Positions 25,552-38,535 of a DNA stretch of 64,000 nucleotides are shown here, in pieces. The DNA lies in NCBI RefSeq assembly GCF_023703375.1, contig NZ_JAMQGO010000005.1, positions 1 through 64,000 on the forward strand, written 5' to 3'. How positions within the stretch are numbered: the first letter of the stretch is position 1; every line of letters starts with the position of its first letter. The notes beneath the pieces are model-generated. The model saw only the letters and a list, made by a program, of their open reading frames with translations, was not told where the DNA came from and did no database searches. The translations under genes and the position numbers were made by a program. This DNA comes from Lutimaribacter degradans. GTDB lineage: Bacteria; Pseudomonadota; Alphaproteobacteria; Rhodobacterales; Rhodobacteraceae.

Positions 25552-27429
25552 TCAACGCCCAAAGATCCGTGCCCAGAGTCCGCGGGCCGCACTTTCGGGC
25601 TTGGCTGTCTTCAACAGGGCGCGGCTGGCGCGGGCCTCGGCCGTGGGGCCGTCGCTGCGGAATTGCAGGTCATGCAGTCGCGCATAGATTCCGCCGCGTT
25701 GCAGCAGCATGTCATGCGTACCCTCGTCGACAACCCGGCCCTTGTCCATCACCACGATCTTGTCGGCCTCGCGGACGGTGGACAGGCGGTGCGCGATCAC
25801 CAGCGTGGTGCGACCCTTGGCCAGCCGGTCAAGCGCTTCTTGCACGGTCTGCTCCGATTCCGCGTCCAGCGCCGAGGTCGCCTCGTCCAGCAGCAGGATA
25901 GGCGTGTTGCGCAAAAGCGCGCGGGCGATGGCCACCCGTTGGCGCTGCCCGCCCGACAGCGCCGAGCCGCGCGGCCCCACGGGCGTGTCCAGCCCCTTGG
26001 ACAGGTTCGGCAGGAAATCCGACACATGCGCCGCGTCCAGGACATGTTTCAACTCGGCATCGCTTACATCGGTGCGACCCAGCAGGATGTTTTCGCGCAG
26101 GGTTTCATCGAACAACGCGGCATCCTGGCTGACCACCGAGAACAGGCCGCGCAGGTCTTGCAACGCCATCTGGCGCACATCGGTGCCGCTCAGCGTCACG
26201 TCGCCCTGGCCCGGATCCACCAATCGGGTCAGCACGTTGAAAATAGTCGATTTCCCTGCGCCCGACGGGCCCACCAGCGCGGTCGTCTTGCCCGCCTCGG
26301 CCACCAGTGTCGCCCCGCGCAAGACGGGCGTTTCCCCGTAGGATAGCTGTACATCCTGCAGCCGTATCTCGGGCGTGCCGGTTGGCGCGGGCGCGGGTTT
26401 CGCGGGCGAAAAGATCGTGGCCTCGGTCTCCAGCAATTGCTTGAGCCGTTCCAGCGCGGCGGCGGCGGATTGCCAGACACCGCTGATTGCGCCCAGGCGG
26501 CGCAGCGGCTCGAAGGCAAATCCGATCGCGGTAAAGAACGACATGAACTCGCCGATCGTCTTTTCGCCGGCCATGATCTCGCGGCCGCCGAATACGACGA
26601 CACCCAGGAACCCCAGCCCCGCCATCAGGTCGACCAGGCCGGGAATGGCGGCGGCCCCCATGCGGGCACGCACCTCGGCGCGGACCAGCTTGTCGGTCAA
26701 CGCGCCATACTGGCCCGATTGATATTTCTCCAGCCGGTTCAGCTTGACCGGCACGATCCCGTGAAACACCTCGTCGAGCCGCGTTGCAAGACCGGCGCCC
26801 AGGTCGCGCGCCTCGCGGGCGCGGCGCCTGACGAACCGTTGCGCCATGCTGGCCGGCACCAGCATCAGCGGAATGCCCACACAGGCCACCAGCGTCCACA
26901 CCGGATCGACACTGATCGCGACACCCAGCAGGATGAACAGCGAGATCGTATCGCGCCCCGCGCCGGTAATGATCGCGGTCCACAGCGCCTTGACCGCCTC
27001 GACATCGCCCTGCACGCGCTGCACGAGGAAGCCAGGCGGATGCGTCTGGTGAAAACTGCCATCCAGCGTCATCAGGTGATCGAGAAGATCACAGCGCAGC
27101 CCGGCGGCGGTGCGCTGTTCGACGACCGACAGCATCACCCGCTGGCCGACGTTGGCGATGGCGCGCACCACGAAGATGCCCAGTATTCCGAACCCGACCC
27201 ACCACAGCGCGGCGTTGTCCCCTTCGACGAATACCTTGTCGAACATCGGCTGCATCATGTAGCTGAGCGCGCCGAGCATACCGCCCTCGACCGCCATGAG
27301 AAGCATGGCAAACAGTACCAGCCCAAGATGGCGGCGCAGGTAGGTATGCCAGATCCAACCCAGCAATACGCGCGAGGTTTCGCCATGCGGGGCGTTCTGG
27401 GCCGTGTCGCTTGATCTGTCGTCTTGCAC
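25552..27429 (-). CDS. MsbA-like ABC exporter (fused permease-ATPase)
   Basis: A 625-residue half-transporter. An N-terminal six-helix exporter domain (~20-330) is followed by an ATPase domain with Walker A GPSGAGKST, signature LSGGQRQR, Walker B ILLLDEATSALD and switch histidine VIAHRLS. The closest role class is the lipid A/multidrug exporter group. It is monocistronic and divergent from the aminotransferase. Substrate cannot be read from sequence. Confidence 0.88.
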   Translation of the reverse strand: MQDDRSSDTAQNAPHGETSRVLLGWIWHTYLRRHLGLVLFAMLLMAVEGGMLGALSYMMQPMFDKVFVEGDNAALWWVGFGILGIFVVRAIANVGQRVMLSVVEQRTAAGLRCDLLDHLMTLDGSFHQTHPPGFLVQRVQGDVEAVKALWTAIITGAGRDTISLFILLGVAISVDPVWTLVACVGIPLMLVPASMAQRFVRRRAREARDLGAGLATRLDEVFHGIVPVKLNRLEKYQSGQYGALTDKLVRAEVRARMGAAAIPGLVDLMAGLGFLGVVVFGGREIMAGEKTIGEFMSFFTAIGFAFEPLRRLGAISGVWQSAAAALERLKQLLETEATIFSPAKPAPAPTGTPEIRLQDVQLSYGETPVLRGATLVAEAGKTTALVGPSGAGKSTIFNVLTRLVDPGQGDVTLSGTDVRQMALQDLRGLFSVVSQDAALFDETLRENILLGRTDVSDAELKHVLDAAHVSDFLPNLSKGLDTPVGPRGSALSGGQRQRVAIARALLRNTPILLLDEATSALDAESEQTVQEALDRLAKGRTTLVIAHRLSTVREADKIVVMDKGRVVDEGTHDMLLQRGGIYARLHDLQFRSDGPTAEARASRALLKTAKPESAARGLWARIFGR

Positions 27430-27564
27430 GCTGTGCCTGCCCCTGACGGTTGCCTTGCCGGCCTGTCCTATCCGCTGGCCGCGGGGCTGACAAGTTCACC
27501 GGCGTGCTTGACGCCGCGCGCAGCGGCGGTAGGGTCGCATGGTTGACCTATTACGAGGCTTGCC

Positions 27565-28764
27565 ATGACGCTTTCAAACGGGCGCGAATACCTTGCCATT
27601 CCGGGGCCATCGGTGATGCCCGACCGCGTGCTGCGCGCGATGAATCGCGCCGCGCCCAATATCTACGAGGGCGACCTGATCGACATGGTCGCCGCCATGA
27701 TTCCCGATCTGCGCGCGGTGGCGCGTACGCGCCACAACGCCGCCATCTATATCGGCAACGGCCACGCCGCGTGGGAGGCCGCGCTGGCCAATGTCATCGC
27801 ACCCGGCGACACGGTGCTGGTGCCCGCCACGGGCCGCTTTGCCCACGGCTGGGCCGACATGGCGCATGGGTTGGGGGTGAAAACCGATATCATCGATTTC
27901 GGAAGATCCACCCCGCTTGACCCGGCACGGGTCGAAGAGTCGCTGCGCTCCGATACCAAGGGCCGGATCAAGGCGGTGCTGGTCACCCATGTCGATACCT
28001 CGACCTCGATCCGCAACGACGTGGCAGGCGTGCGCGCCGCCATCGACGCGGCGGGGCACCCGGCGCTGTTGATGGTCGATTGTATCGCCTCGCTCGCCTG
28101 TGACCGGTTCGAGATGGATGCCTGGGGCGTCGACGTCATGGTGGCGGGCAGCCAGAAGGGGTTGATGGTGCCGCCCGGGCTGGGTTTTGTCTTTTTCAGC
28201 CCCAAGGCGGCCGAGGCCCGCGCCCGCATGCCGCGTGTCAGCCGCTATTGGGACTGGACGCCGCGCGCCAACCCCGAACACTTCTACCAGTATTGGGGCG
28301 GCACCGCGCCCACCCATCACCTGTTCGGCCTGCGCGAGGCGCTGACCATGTTGCATGAGGAGGGGATGGAGGCCGTCTGGGCCCGTCACGCCGCGCTGGC
28401 CCGTGCCATCTGGGCGGCTTGCGAAACATGGGGGCAGGAGGGGCCGCTGACACTCAACCTGACCGACCGGGCGTATCGCTCGCACGCGGTAACGTCATTG
28501 CGTATCGGGCCGCCGCACGGCACCGAGCTGCGTCAGTGGGTGTCTCAGAAAGCAGGCGTAACGCTGGGAATCGGGCTGGGCATGGCCGAGCCGGGCGACC
28601 CCGCCTGGCACGGGTTTTTCCGTATCGGGCACATGGGCCACGTCAACGCGCATATGGTTCTGGGCGTGCTTGGCGCGATCGACGCGGGGCTCAAGGCTAT
28701 CGGCGTGCCGCATGGGCCCGGCGCGCTCGATGCCGCCACGGCCGTGATCGCCGAGGCCGCGTAA
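27565..28764 (+). CDS. class V PLP aminotransferase (serine/alanine-glyoxylate type)
   Basis: A 399-residue PLP enzyme. AIPGPSVMPDRVLRAM is the typical N-terminus, and THVDTSTSIRND, LLMVDCIASLA and the PLP lysine motif GSQKGLM are present. The family includes serine-glyoxylate and aspartate-glyoxylate aminotransferases. The other genes of the beta-hydroxyaspartate cycle are not adjacent, so a specific assignment is not justified. Confidence 0.82.
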   Translation: MTLSNGREYLAIPGPSVMPDRVLRAMNRAAPNIYEGDLIDMVAAMIPDLRAVARTRHNAAIYIGNGHAAWEAALANVIAPGDTVLVPATGRFAHGWADMAHGLGVKTDIIDFGRSTPLDPARVEESLRSDTKGRIKAVLVTHVDTSTSIRNDVAGVRAAIDAAGHPALLMVDCIASLACDRFEMDAWGVDVMVAGSQKGLMVPPGLGFVFFSPKAAEARARMPRVSRYWDWTPRANPEHFYQYWGGTAPTHHLFGLREALTMLHEEGMEAVWARHAALARAIWAACETWGQEGPLTLNLTDRAYRSHAVTSLRIGPPHGTELRQWVSQKAGVTLGIGLGMAEPGDPAWHGFFRIGHMGHVNAHMVLGVLGAIDAGLKAIGVPHGPGALDAATAVIAEAA

Positions 28765-28774
28765 ACCGCCAGTG

Positions 28775-28808
28775 GTGTTGCCGCGGGTGCCGACACCCGC
28801 GGCAACAC
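28775..28808. terminator. long hairpin between convergent genes
   Basis: A perfect 15-base stem (GTGTTGCCGCGGGTG and its complement) with a CCGA loop. It sits between the aminotransferase stop and the stop of the leftward small gene. No T-run follows on either side, so it is terminator-like but not canonical. Confidence 0.6.
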
Positions 28809-28817
28809 GTGCCCGTG

Positions 28818-29000
28818 TCAGCCGCGCCTCGTTCCTGCAAACCGGGTGATAGCCCGGTTCAACAGCAGGGCCACGATCACAACCCAGCCCATGCCGAACA
28901 GCGCCCAGATCACGGCAAATATCCATGTCAGGTTCACCGCGCCCATCACCAGCGCGGCATTGGTAAAGTCCGGGGCCTTGTTCAATCCGTCATTGCGCAT
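28818..29000 (-). CDS. small two-helix membrane protein
   Basis: A 60-residue protein with two hydrophobic segments (about 17-30 and 35-50: VNLTWIFAVIWALFGMGWVV) and a basic tail. GGGAGAG lies 6 bases before the ATG. No function is recognised. It is followed by the long hairpin. Confidence 0.6.
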   Translation of the reverse strand: MRNDGLNKAPDFTNAALVMGAVNLTWIFAVIWALFGMGWVVIVALLLNRAITRFAGTRRG

Positions 29001-29050
29001 GGCAACTCTCCCTGCCGGGAAAGTGTACCGCGGATCGCGGGAAATACGAG

Positions 29051-30163
29051 TTAACTTTGTCGTGCCGCGTCCAGTGCCGGGCCGAACTCTGCCTCGAGCA
29101 CGTCCAGATCGGCATCGCGCCCGCAACTGATGCGCACGCAGCGGTTCAACGGCACCACGCCCGGCATCCGGATGAAAACGCCACGCGCGTTCAACGCGTC
29201 CAGGAATGCCCGCGCCAGCACGTGATCGCCGCCCATGTCCACCGCAACGAAATTGGTGGCCGAGGGCAGGGCAGATAGCCCGTGCGCCTGCGCGATGGCC
29301 GCGATGCGCCCGCGCGCATGGGCCACTTTCTCGCGGATATCGGCCACGTAATCGGCATCCTGCAATGCGGCCAGCGCGCCGTCCTGTGCCGCCCGGTTCA
29401 TGCCGAAATGGTTGCGCACCTTGTCAAAGGCCCCGATCAGGCCAGGCGCGCCGATGGCATAGCCCACGCGCGCCCCCGCCATGCCGTGGATCTTGGAAAA
29501 GGTCCGCGTGCGGATCACGCGGGGGTCGTTCGGGTCGATCCGGGGCGCGGTGCCCTTGGGGGCAAATTCGATATAGGCCTCGTCCAGGACCAGCAGGCAA
29601 TCCTCTGGCAGATGCGCGTCTATCGCCTTTTGCAGCGTGGCGCCCTCGTGCCAGGTGCCCATCGGGTTGTCGGGGTTGGCAAGATAGACCAGCTTGGCCC
29701 CGACTTGGGCCGCCTTTTCGAACAGGCTGGCGGGGTCTTCGTGATCGTTCACGTAAGGCACCTTGTGCAACGTCCCGCCAAAGCCCGCGACGTGGTAATT
29801 GAACGTCGGATAAGCCCCCTCCGAGGTGACAACATGATCGCCCGGCGCCACCGTCAGCCGCACCAGGTTGCCCAGGATACCGTCGATCCCTTCGCCCACC
29901 AACACGTTCTCGGGGGCGACGCCCTGCGCGTGGGCCAGGGCATGGCGCAAGTCGTGGCTGCTGGAATCGCCGTATTTCCAGATATCGCGCGCCGCGCGCT
30001 CCATCGCGTCGATGGCGCGGGGCGAGGGCCCGAATATGCTTTCATTGGCGCCAAGCCGTGCACGAAAGGGGCGGCCGTTTTGGCGCTCTTGTGTTTCCGG
30101 CCCCACGAAGGGCACGGTCGAGGGCAGGCTGGCGGCAAGTGGGGTCAGGCGAAATCCGGTCAT
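29051..30163 (-). CDS. class I/II aminotransferase, HisC-like
   Basis: A 370-residue PLP enzyme resembling histidinol-phosphate aminotransferase: LGANESIFGPSP, NPDNPMGTW, VLDEAYIEF and the lysine motif TFSKIHGMAGARVGY. HisC activity is one option, but paralogues of this shape also use aromatic or other amino acids. A start at 30163 (MTGFRLTPLA) is chosen because the longer frame to 30307 has no conserved sequence. Confidence 0.8.
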   Translation of the reverse strand: MTGFRLTPLAASLPSTVPFVGPETQERQNGRPFRARLGANESIFGPSPRAIDAMERAARDIWKYGDSSSHDLRHALAHAQGVAPENVLVGEGIDGILGNLVRLTVAPGDHVVTSEGAYPTFNYHVAGFGGTLHKVPYVNDHEDPASLFEKAAQVGAKLVYLANPDNPMGTWHEGATLQKAIDAHLPEDCLLVLDEAYIEFAPKGTAPRIDPNDPRVIRTRTFSKIHGMAGARVGYAIGAPGLIGAFDKVRNHFGMNRAAQDGALAALQDADYVADIREKVAHARGRIAAIAQAHGLSALPSATNFVAVDMGGDHVLARAFLDALNARGVFIRMPGVVPLNRCVRISCGRDADLDVLEAEFGPALDAARQS

Positions 30164-30281
30164 GCGCGCAGATAAACCAAGCCGGCGCACGGGGGCAAGC
30201 ACGATTGCGCGACGCAGCGGCAGGCTTGTTTGCCGGCCTGCCTTCGGGTGATCATGCGCGAAACCGCAAAGGGAGGAACCG

Positions 30282-31067
30282 ATGCCCCGCGTCACCACCG
30301 AAATCACCGATCACATCGCCCATGTCACGCTGACACGGGGCGACAAGATGAACGCCGTCGACCCTGAGATGGCCGAGGCCATCGTCGAGGCCGGCACCGC
30401 GCTGGTCGGCAATGACGACATCCGCGCCGTGGTGCTGTCGGGCGAGGGGCGCGGTTTCTGCGCCGGGCTCGACGTGGCCAGCTTTGCGAAATTCGCGGCG
30501 CAAGACCCCCATGACCGCATCATGCCCCGCACCCATGGAGACTCCAACCTCATGCAAGAGGTCTGCATGGTCTGGCGCAAGGTGCCAGTGCCGGTGGTGG
30601 CAGCGCTGCACGGCGTCGCCTTCGGCGCGGGGTTCCAACTGGCGCTGGGGGCCGATATCCGCATCGCGCATCCCGATACCAGCTTGGCGATCATGGAGGC
30701 GAAATGGGGCCTTGTGCCCGATATGGGCGGCATGGTGATCCTGCCGCGGCTCGTGCGCTCCGATATCCTGCGTCGCATGACCTATTCGGCCGAGCCGGTT
30801 CTGGCACGCCAGGGCGTCGATTGGGGCCTGGTGACCGAGCTTTCCGACGATCCGCAGGGCGTCGCGCGCGCGCTGGCGCAAACCATCGCGGGAAAATCGC
30901 CCTCGGGTACCCGCGCCGCAAAGCGCCTGATCGCCGTGGCCGAAAGCGGCGCGGATGAGAAAACCGTGCTTTACGAGGAAAGCCGCGAACAGGCCGACCT
31001 GATCGGCAAACCCCACCAGATGGAGATCATCGCCGCCAACATGGCAGGGCGTGCACCGAAATTCTAA
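30282..31067 (+). CDS. enoyl-CoA hydratase/isomerase family protein
   Basis: A 261-residue crotonase-fold protein. The oxyanion-hole segments are GRGFCAGLDV and HGVAFGAGFQLALGADIRI. Where hydratases have a catalytic glutamate after GADI, this protein reads MEAKWGLVPDMGG. The family hydrates or isomerises acyl-CoA thioesters. Monocistronic, divergent from the HisC-like gene. Substrate unknown. Confidence 0.85.
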   Translation: MPRVTTEITDHIAHVTLTRGDKMNAVDPEMAEAIVEAGTALVGNDDIRAVVLSGEGRGFCAGLDVASFAKFAAQDPHDRIMPRTHGDSNLMQEVCMVWRKVPVPVVAALHGVAFGAGFQLALGADIRIAHPDTSLAIMEAKWGLVPDMGGMVILPRLVRSDILRRMTYSAEPVLARQGVDWGLVTELSDDPQGVARALAQTIAGKSPSGTRAAKRLIAVAESGADEKTVLYEESREQADLIGKPHQMEIIAANMAGRAPKF

Positions 31068-31101
31068 CAGCTCGCACCCTCACGTCACCCATGCCAAGCA
31101 G

Positions 31102-31190
31102 CTTCCTCTTGCCGCAAATACCCCGGGGGGTGAGGCCGCAGGCCGAGGGGGGCAGCGCCCCCCCTTGCCCCGCGCCCCGCAGGGCCCGAA
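31102..31190. repeat. GC-rich intergenic repeat, copy 1
   Basis: Begins CTTCCTCTTGCC, then AAATACCCCGGGGGG and a hairpin GGGGGGCAGCGCCCCCC. A related copy lies at 42905-42995. Both lie directly downstream of a gene and may act as a transcript 3' end or a mobile repeat. Confidence 0.65.
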
Positions 31191-31212
31191 CACGCGTCGC
31201 GCACGACGCGAT

Positions 31213-34302
<3,090 letters not shown>

Positions 34303-34406
34303 GGGGTAATCTCTCCGTCATCCGGGGTTTGCCGGGTCACTTAGCGAATGTAGCCGCAAAGGGAAAGGCCGCGCAGGCCTGCAGGGCAGGCCCGCCCGGG
34401 CCCGCT

Positions 34407-35783
34407 TCAACCCGCTTGCGGCACCAATTTGCCGGGGTTCAGGATGTTGTGCGGGTCCAGCGCCGCCTTCAGCGCGGCCATCACCTGCCAGCCATCGCCG
34501 TGCTCGGCCTGCATGTAGGCCCGTTTGCCGATGCCGATGCCATGTTCGCCGGTGCAGGTGCCGCCCAGGGCCAGCGCGCGTTCCGCCATGCGATGCGACA
34601 GCGCCTTGACCGCATCCAGCTCGGCCGGGTCGTCGGGGTCGAACAACAGGATCGCATGAAAATTGCCATCGCCCACATGGCCCAGGATCGGGCCGTTGAC
34701 GGGGCTGTCGGCGATGTCGGCGGCGGTGTCTTCGACCGCCCGTGCGAGCGCCGAGATCGGCACGCAAATATCCGTCACCAGCGCGCGCTTGCCCGGTGCC
34801 CCGGCCAAGGTCGACCAATGCGCGCGGTGGCGCATCTCCCACAGTTTCGTGCGGTCCTCGGGGCGGGTGGCCCAGTCAAAGCCGCTGGCGCCGTGATCGG
34901 CCACGATCTGCCCGAAGGTTTCGGCCTGTTCGCGCACGCCCGCGTCCGATCCGTGGAATTCGACCATCAGGTGTGGCACCTCGGGCATCGTGGCGCCGCT
35001 TGCCGCGTTGAAGATGCGCGCCATCGCGGCATCGACGAATTCGATCCGTGCCATCGGAACGCCCATCTGGATCGTTTCGATCACCGCCTGCACCGCGCCG
35101 TGCATGTCGGGAAAGGCGCAGACCGCCGCCGTCACCGCCTCGGGTTGGCCATGCAGGCGCAACGTCAGTTCCGTGACCAGCCCCAGCGTGCCCTCGGATC
35201 CGACCATCAACCCGGTCAGGTCATAGCCCGCCGATGATTTCCGCGCCCGCGTGCCGGTGCGGATCACGCGGCCATCGGCCAGCACCACCTGGCAGCCCAG
35301 CACGTTGTCGCGCATCGTGCCATAGCGCACGGCGGTCGTGCCGCTGGCGCGTGTCATCGCCATTCCGCCAAGCGTGGCATTGGCACCGGGATCAACCGGG
35401 AAGAACAGGCCGGTCGTGCGCAGTTCGGTGTTCAACTCTTCGCGGGTGCAGCCGGGCTGGACGCGCACATCCATATCCTCGGCATTGATCTCAAGCACCT
35501 TGTTCATGTGCCGGAAATCCACCACCACGCCGCCCGAGAACGCCTGGGCCTGCCCTTCGAGCGAGGTGCCCGCGCCCCAGCCTGTGACCGGGCAGCCATG
35601 CTCGGTGCAGATCGCCAGCAGACGCGCGACCTCTTCGGTGGTGTCGGGATAGGCCACCGCATCGGGCGGGGCAGGCGGATAATATGACTCGGATGCGGCA
35701 TGTTGGTCCAGATCGGGCTTGGACCGGCTCAACCGTTGTCCTAACAATTGCGAGAGCGCATCCAGCGCGGTCGATATGGTCAT
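34407..35783 (-). CDS. FAD-linked D-lactate/D-2-hydroxyacid dehydrogenase (GlcD/LDHD type)
   Basis: A 458-residue flavoprotein. The FAD-binding region shows VTGWGAGTSLEGQAQAF, PGANATLGGMAMTRASGT and LMVGSEGTLGLVTEL. The C-terminal FAD_oxidase_C domain carries HVGDGNFHAILL and GGTCTGEHGIGIGKR. These oxidise D-lactate, glycolate or related 2-hydroxyacids with a cytochrome or quinone acceptor. The start MTISTALDAL at 35783 fits the family. Confidence 0.88.
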   Translation of the reverse strand: MTISTALDALSQLLGQRLSRSKPDLDQHAASESYYPPAPPDAVAYPDTTEEVARLLAICTEHGCPVTGWGAGTSLEGQAQAFSGGVVVDFRHMNKVLEINAEDMDVRVQPGCTREELNTELRTTGLFFPVDPGANATLGGMAMTRASGTTAVRYGTMRDNVLGCQVVLADGRVIRTGTRARKSSAGYDLTGLMVGSEGTLGLVTELTLRLHGQPEAVTAAVCAFPDMHGAVQAVIETIQMGVPMARIEFVDAAMARIFNAASGATMPEVPHLMVEFHGSDAGVREQAETFGQIVADHGASGFDWATRPEDRTKLWEMRHRAHWSTLAGAPGKRALVTDICVPISALARAVEDTAADIADSPVNGPILGHVGDGNFHAILLFDPDDPAELDAVKALSHRMAERALALGGTCTGEHGIGIGKRAYMQAEHGDGWQVMAALKAALDPHNILNPGKLVPQAG

Positions 35784-35853
35784 CGGGCTACTCCGGTTCC
35801 GGGGTGTTGCGCGCGACACTAGGGCAGGTCGACACAGGGGAAAAGAGGGCGCC

Positions 35854-37524
35854 GTGCGGCAAATCCTGACAGAGCAATGGTGCGCGATGATCCTGTCGAT
35901 CAAGGACGGCTGGGCAATCCTGCGTGCGCAGGGCCCGTCAAAGGTGCAATTCTGGTTCATCGCGTTGCTGATCGGCGTGGCCGCCGGATTTGCCGCGCTG
36001 TTTTTCCGCAAGGGAATCAACGCGCTGCAAACCGCGCTTTACGGCAGCGAAGACCCCACCCAGTTGCACAGCTTCGCCGAAACCCTGCCGTGGTACTGGA
36101 TCGTGCTGATCCCCATCGCGGGCGGCACGGTGGTCGGGCTGATCCTGAACTACTTTACCCCCGATGGGCGGGTGCGGTCTGTCGCCGACGTGATCGAGGG
36201 CGCGGCAATGCAGAACGGCCGGGTCGAGATAAAGGCCGGGATCGGTTCGGCGCTGGCGTCGATGATCACGCTGGGCTCGGGCGGGTCGTCGGGGCGCGAA
36301 GGGCCGGTGGTGCACATGGCGGGGGTGATATCCAGTTGGGTCAGCAACCGCATCCAGGCCGACGGCATCACCGGGCGCGACCTGCTGGGCTGCGCGGTGG
36401 CGGCGGCGGTGTCGGCCAGTTTCAACGCCCCCATCGCCGGTGCGCTTTTCGCGCTCGAGGTCGTGTTGCGCCATTTCGCGGTTCACGCCTTTGCCCCCAT
36501 CGTCATCGCCAGCGTGGCGGGCACGGTCATCAACCGGCTGGAATTCGGCGGCGTGACCGAGTTTGCGTTGCCCTATGCCAGCACGCTGCAATTCTACCAG
36601 GAACTGCCCGCCTTCTTGCTGTTGGGGCTGGTCTGTGGCGTGGTCGGGGTGCTGCTGATGCGGGCGATTTTCCTGGCCGAGGACCTGGGCAATTTCGTGC
36701 AGGCGCGCACCGGCTTGCCGCGATGGATGCGCCCGGCGATTGCCGGCGCGATGCTGGGCGCGATTGCCGTGGGGTTTCCGCATATCATCGGGGTGGGTTA
36801 TGAAACGACCTCGGCGGCGCTGACGGGCCAGTTGCTCTGGCACGAGGCGTTCGTCTTCGCGGTGCTGAAATGCGTTGCCGTGGCGATCACGATCGCCGGT
36901 CGGATGGGCGGTGGCGTGTTTTCACCCTCGCTCATGGTGGGGGCGTTGACGGGGCTGGCCTTTGGGCTGATCGCCACGGGTATCTTTCCCGAGGTGTCGG
37001 GCAGCCACACGCTTTACGCGCTGGCGGGCATGGGGGCGGTGTCGGCCGCCGTGCTGGGGGCGCCGATTTCCACCACGCTCATCGTGTTCGAACTGACCGG
37101 CGACTGGCAGACGGGGCTGGCGGTGATGGTGTCGGTGTCGATCTCCACCGCCATTTCATCGCGGCTTGTGGACCGGTCGTTCTTCCTGACGCAGCTGGAA
37201 CGGCGCGGCGTTCACCTGGCGGCCGGCCCGCAGGCTTATTTGCTGGCGATGTTCCGCGCAGGCATGTTGATGCGCAAACCGGGCGATCCGGGCGCCGCGA
37301 CCGAGGAAACCTGTCTCGAAATGATCGAGGATGGCATCGCGGTGGATTTCAACGCCACGCTGGAGGAGGCGATGCCCCTGTTCGAGCGCGCGGGCGTGCC
37401 GTTCTTGCCCGTCACCATCGTTGAAAACGGCGAATCGCGGCTGTTGGGCGCGCTGTTTCATGTCGATGCGTTGAAAACCTACAACAAGGCATTGGCCGCA
37501 ACCGCGGCCGAGGAACATTCCTGA
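35854..37524 (+). CDS. ClC-family chloride channel/antiporter
   Basis: A 556-residue ClC protein. The three selectivity motifs are GSGGSSGREGPVVHMAG (with the gating glutamate), GGGVFSPSLMVGA, and the conserved tyrosine region near 445. A C-terminal CBS-like segment follows. The GTG at 35854 has GAGGG at good distance; an ATG at 35887 is the alternative. Transports chloride, possibly coupled to protons. Convergent with the EamA gene 8 bases away. Confidence 0.88.
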   Translation: MRQILTEQWCAMILSIKDGWAILRAQGPSKVQFWFIALLIGVAAGFAALFFRKGINALQTALYGSEDPTQLHSFAETLPWYWIVLIPIAGGTVVGLILNYFTPDGRVRSVADVIEGAAMQNGRVEIKAGIGSALASMITLGSGGSSGREGPVVHMAGVISSWVSNRIQADGITGRDLLGCAVAAAVSASFNAPIAGALFALEVVLRHFAVHAFAPIVIASVAGTVINRLEFGGVTEFALPYASTLQFYQELPAFLLLGLVCGVVGVLLMRAIFLAEDLGNFVQARTGLPRWMRPAIAGAMLGAIAVGFPHIIGVGYETTSAALTGQLLWHEAFVFAVLKCVAVAITIAGRMGGGVFSPSLMVGALTGLAFGLIATGIFPEVSGSHTLYALAGMGAVSAAVLGAPISTTLIVFELTGDWQTGLAVMVSVSISTAISSRLVDRSFFLTQLERRGVHLAAGPQAYLLAMFRAGMLMRKPGDPGAATEETCLEMIEDGIAVDFNATLEEAMPLFERAGVPFLPVTIVENGESRLLGALFHVDALKTYNKALAATAAEEHS

Positions 37525-37531
37525 CGCCGGG

Positions 37532-38464
37532 CTACCGGCGCCCGAAAAGCCGCATCAACGCGCCGTACTGCGAAAGCGCCACGCCGCACAGGATCAGCAC
37601 CATTGCCACCAACAACGAGGGATAGAGCGGCTCGCCCAGCAGAAGTACGCCTAGAATCATCGACCAAAGCGGCACCTGGTAATTCGTCAGGTTCATGAAG
37701 ACAGGGCCGGCCGTGCGGATGACCGAAACCCGCAGCATGTTCGCCGCCGCCGTGGGCACCAGCCCCAGGAAGGCCAGCACGCCAAGACCGTAAAACCCCG
37801 GGTTGGCCGGGGTGCCTTCGACCGTGACCGCCACGGGCAGCACGAAAACCGCCCCGATCAGCAGGGTGACGCCCGACAGTCCCACCGGGTCGATGGGGGG
37901 CAGGCGGCGCATCAGTACCGAAGACAGGGCGTAACACCCGGCCGCCCCGATACAGGCCATGCGGCCCCAGATCTCGCCCGCTACGCCGGTTGAACGAAAT
38001 GCCTCGGGGCCGATCAGCACCACCACGCCCACGAACCCGACGACGAAACCGGCAAGGCGACGCAGGGTCATGCGTTCGCCGGGCACCATGAAATGCGCCA
38101 ATGGCAGCACGATCAGCGCCACCGCCGCCATGCTGACGCCCGCGAAACCCGAGGTCACGTATTGCTGCCCCCAGGCCAGCGCCATGAAGGGCAGGGCGGT
38201 CGACAAGACCCCCACCAGCGCAAGGTTGCGCCAGTCTTGCGTCGCGGTCAGGAACAATCGGCCGCCGCGCAGGCGCCAGATCGCCAACGTCAGCAATGCG
38301 GCAAAACCGATGCGCGCGCTGGCGATCCAGAAAGGTGTCATGACGTCCAGCGCAAGTTCCGTCACCATGAACGTGCCGCCCCAGACAAAGCCCAGCGTGG
38401 CGATCATGGCCCAGCTTGCGCCGGTGATTTGCGGGGCGGTGGTGGTGTCGGTCGTGGCGGTCAT
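37532..38464 (-). CDS. EamA/DMT-family permease
   Basis: A 310-residue protein with ten hydrophobic helices in two EamA halves (first ending about residue 145). Typical motifs are GTFMVTELALDVMTP and LALGWGQQYVTSGFAG-like segments. Substrate unknown from sequence. It lies 71 bases after the SDR gene on the same strand, and both may be read from the TPP-riboswitch transcript at 39445-39522. Confidence 0.82.
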   Translation of the reverse strand: MTATTDTTTAPQITGASWAMIATLGFVWGGTFMVTELALDVMTPFWIASARIGFAALLTLAIWRLRGGRLFLTATQDWRNLALVGVLSTALPFMALAWGQQYVTSGFAGVSMAAVALIVLPLAHFMVPGERMTLRRLAGFVVGFVGVVVLIGPEAFRSTGVAGEIWGRMACIGAAGCYALSSVLMRRLPPIDPVGLSGVTLLIGAVFVLPVAVTVEGTPANPGFYGLGVLAFLGLVPTAAANMLRVSVIRTAGPVFMNLTNYQVPLWSMILGVLLLGEPLYPSLLVAMVLILCGVALSQYGALMRLFGRR

Positions 38465-38535
38465 CGGCTATCCCTGGCGCGGTTGGAGCCTGATTGGGTC
38501 AGCCGCGCAAGGGATGCAAGCGTCAACCGCGCGGG

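Noticed and set aside
27565..28764. Aspartate-glyoxylate aminotransferase (bhcA) assignment
   Set aside because: The partner genes of the beta-hydroxyaspartate cycle are not adjacent, and the family is too broad for a specific call.
30252..31016. Minus-strand frame opposite the enoyl-CoA hydratase gene
   Set aside because: No motif, and the plus-strand gene is clear.
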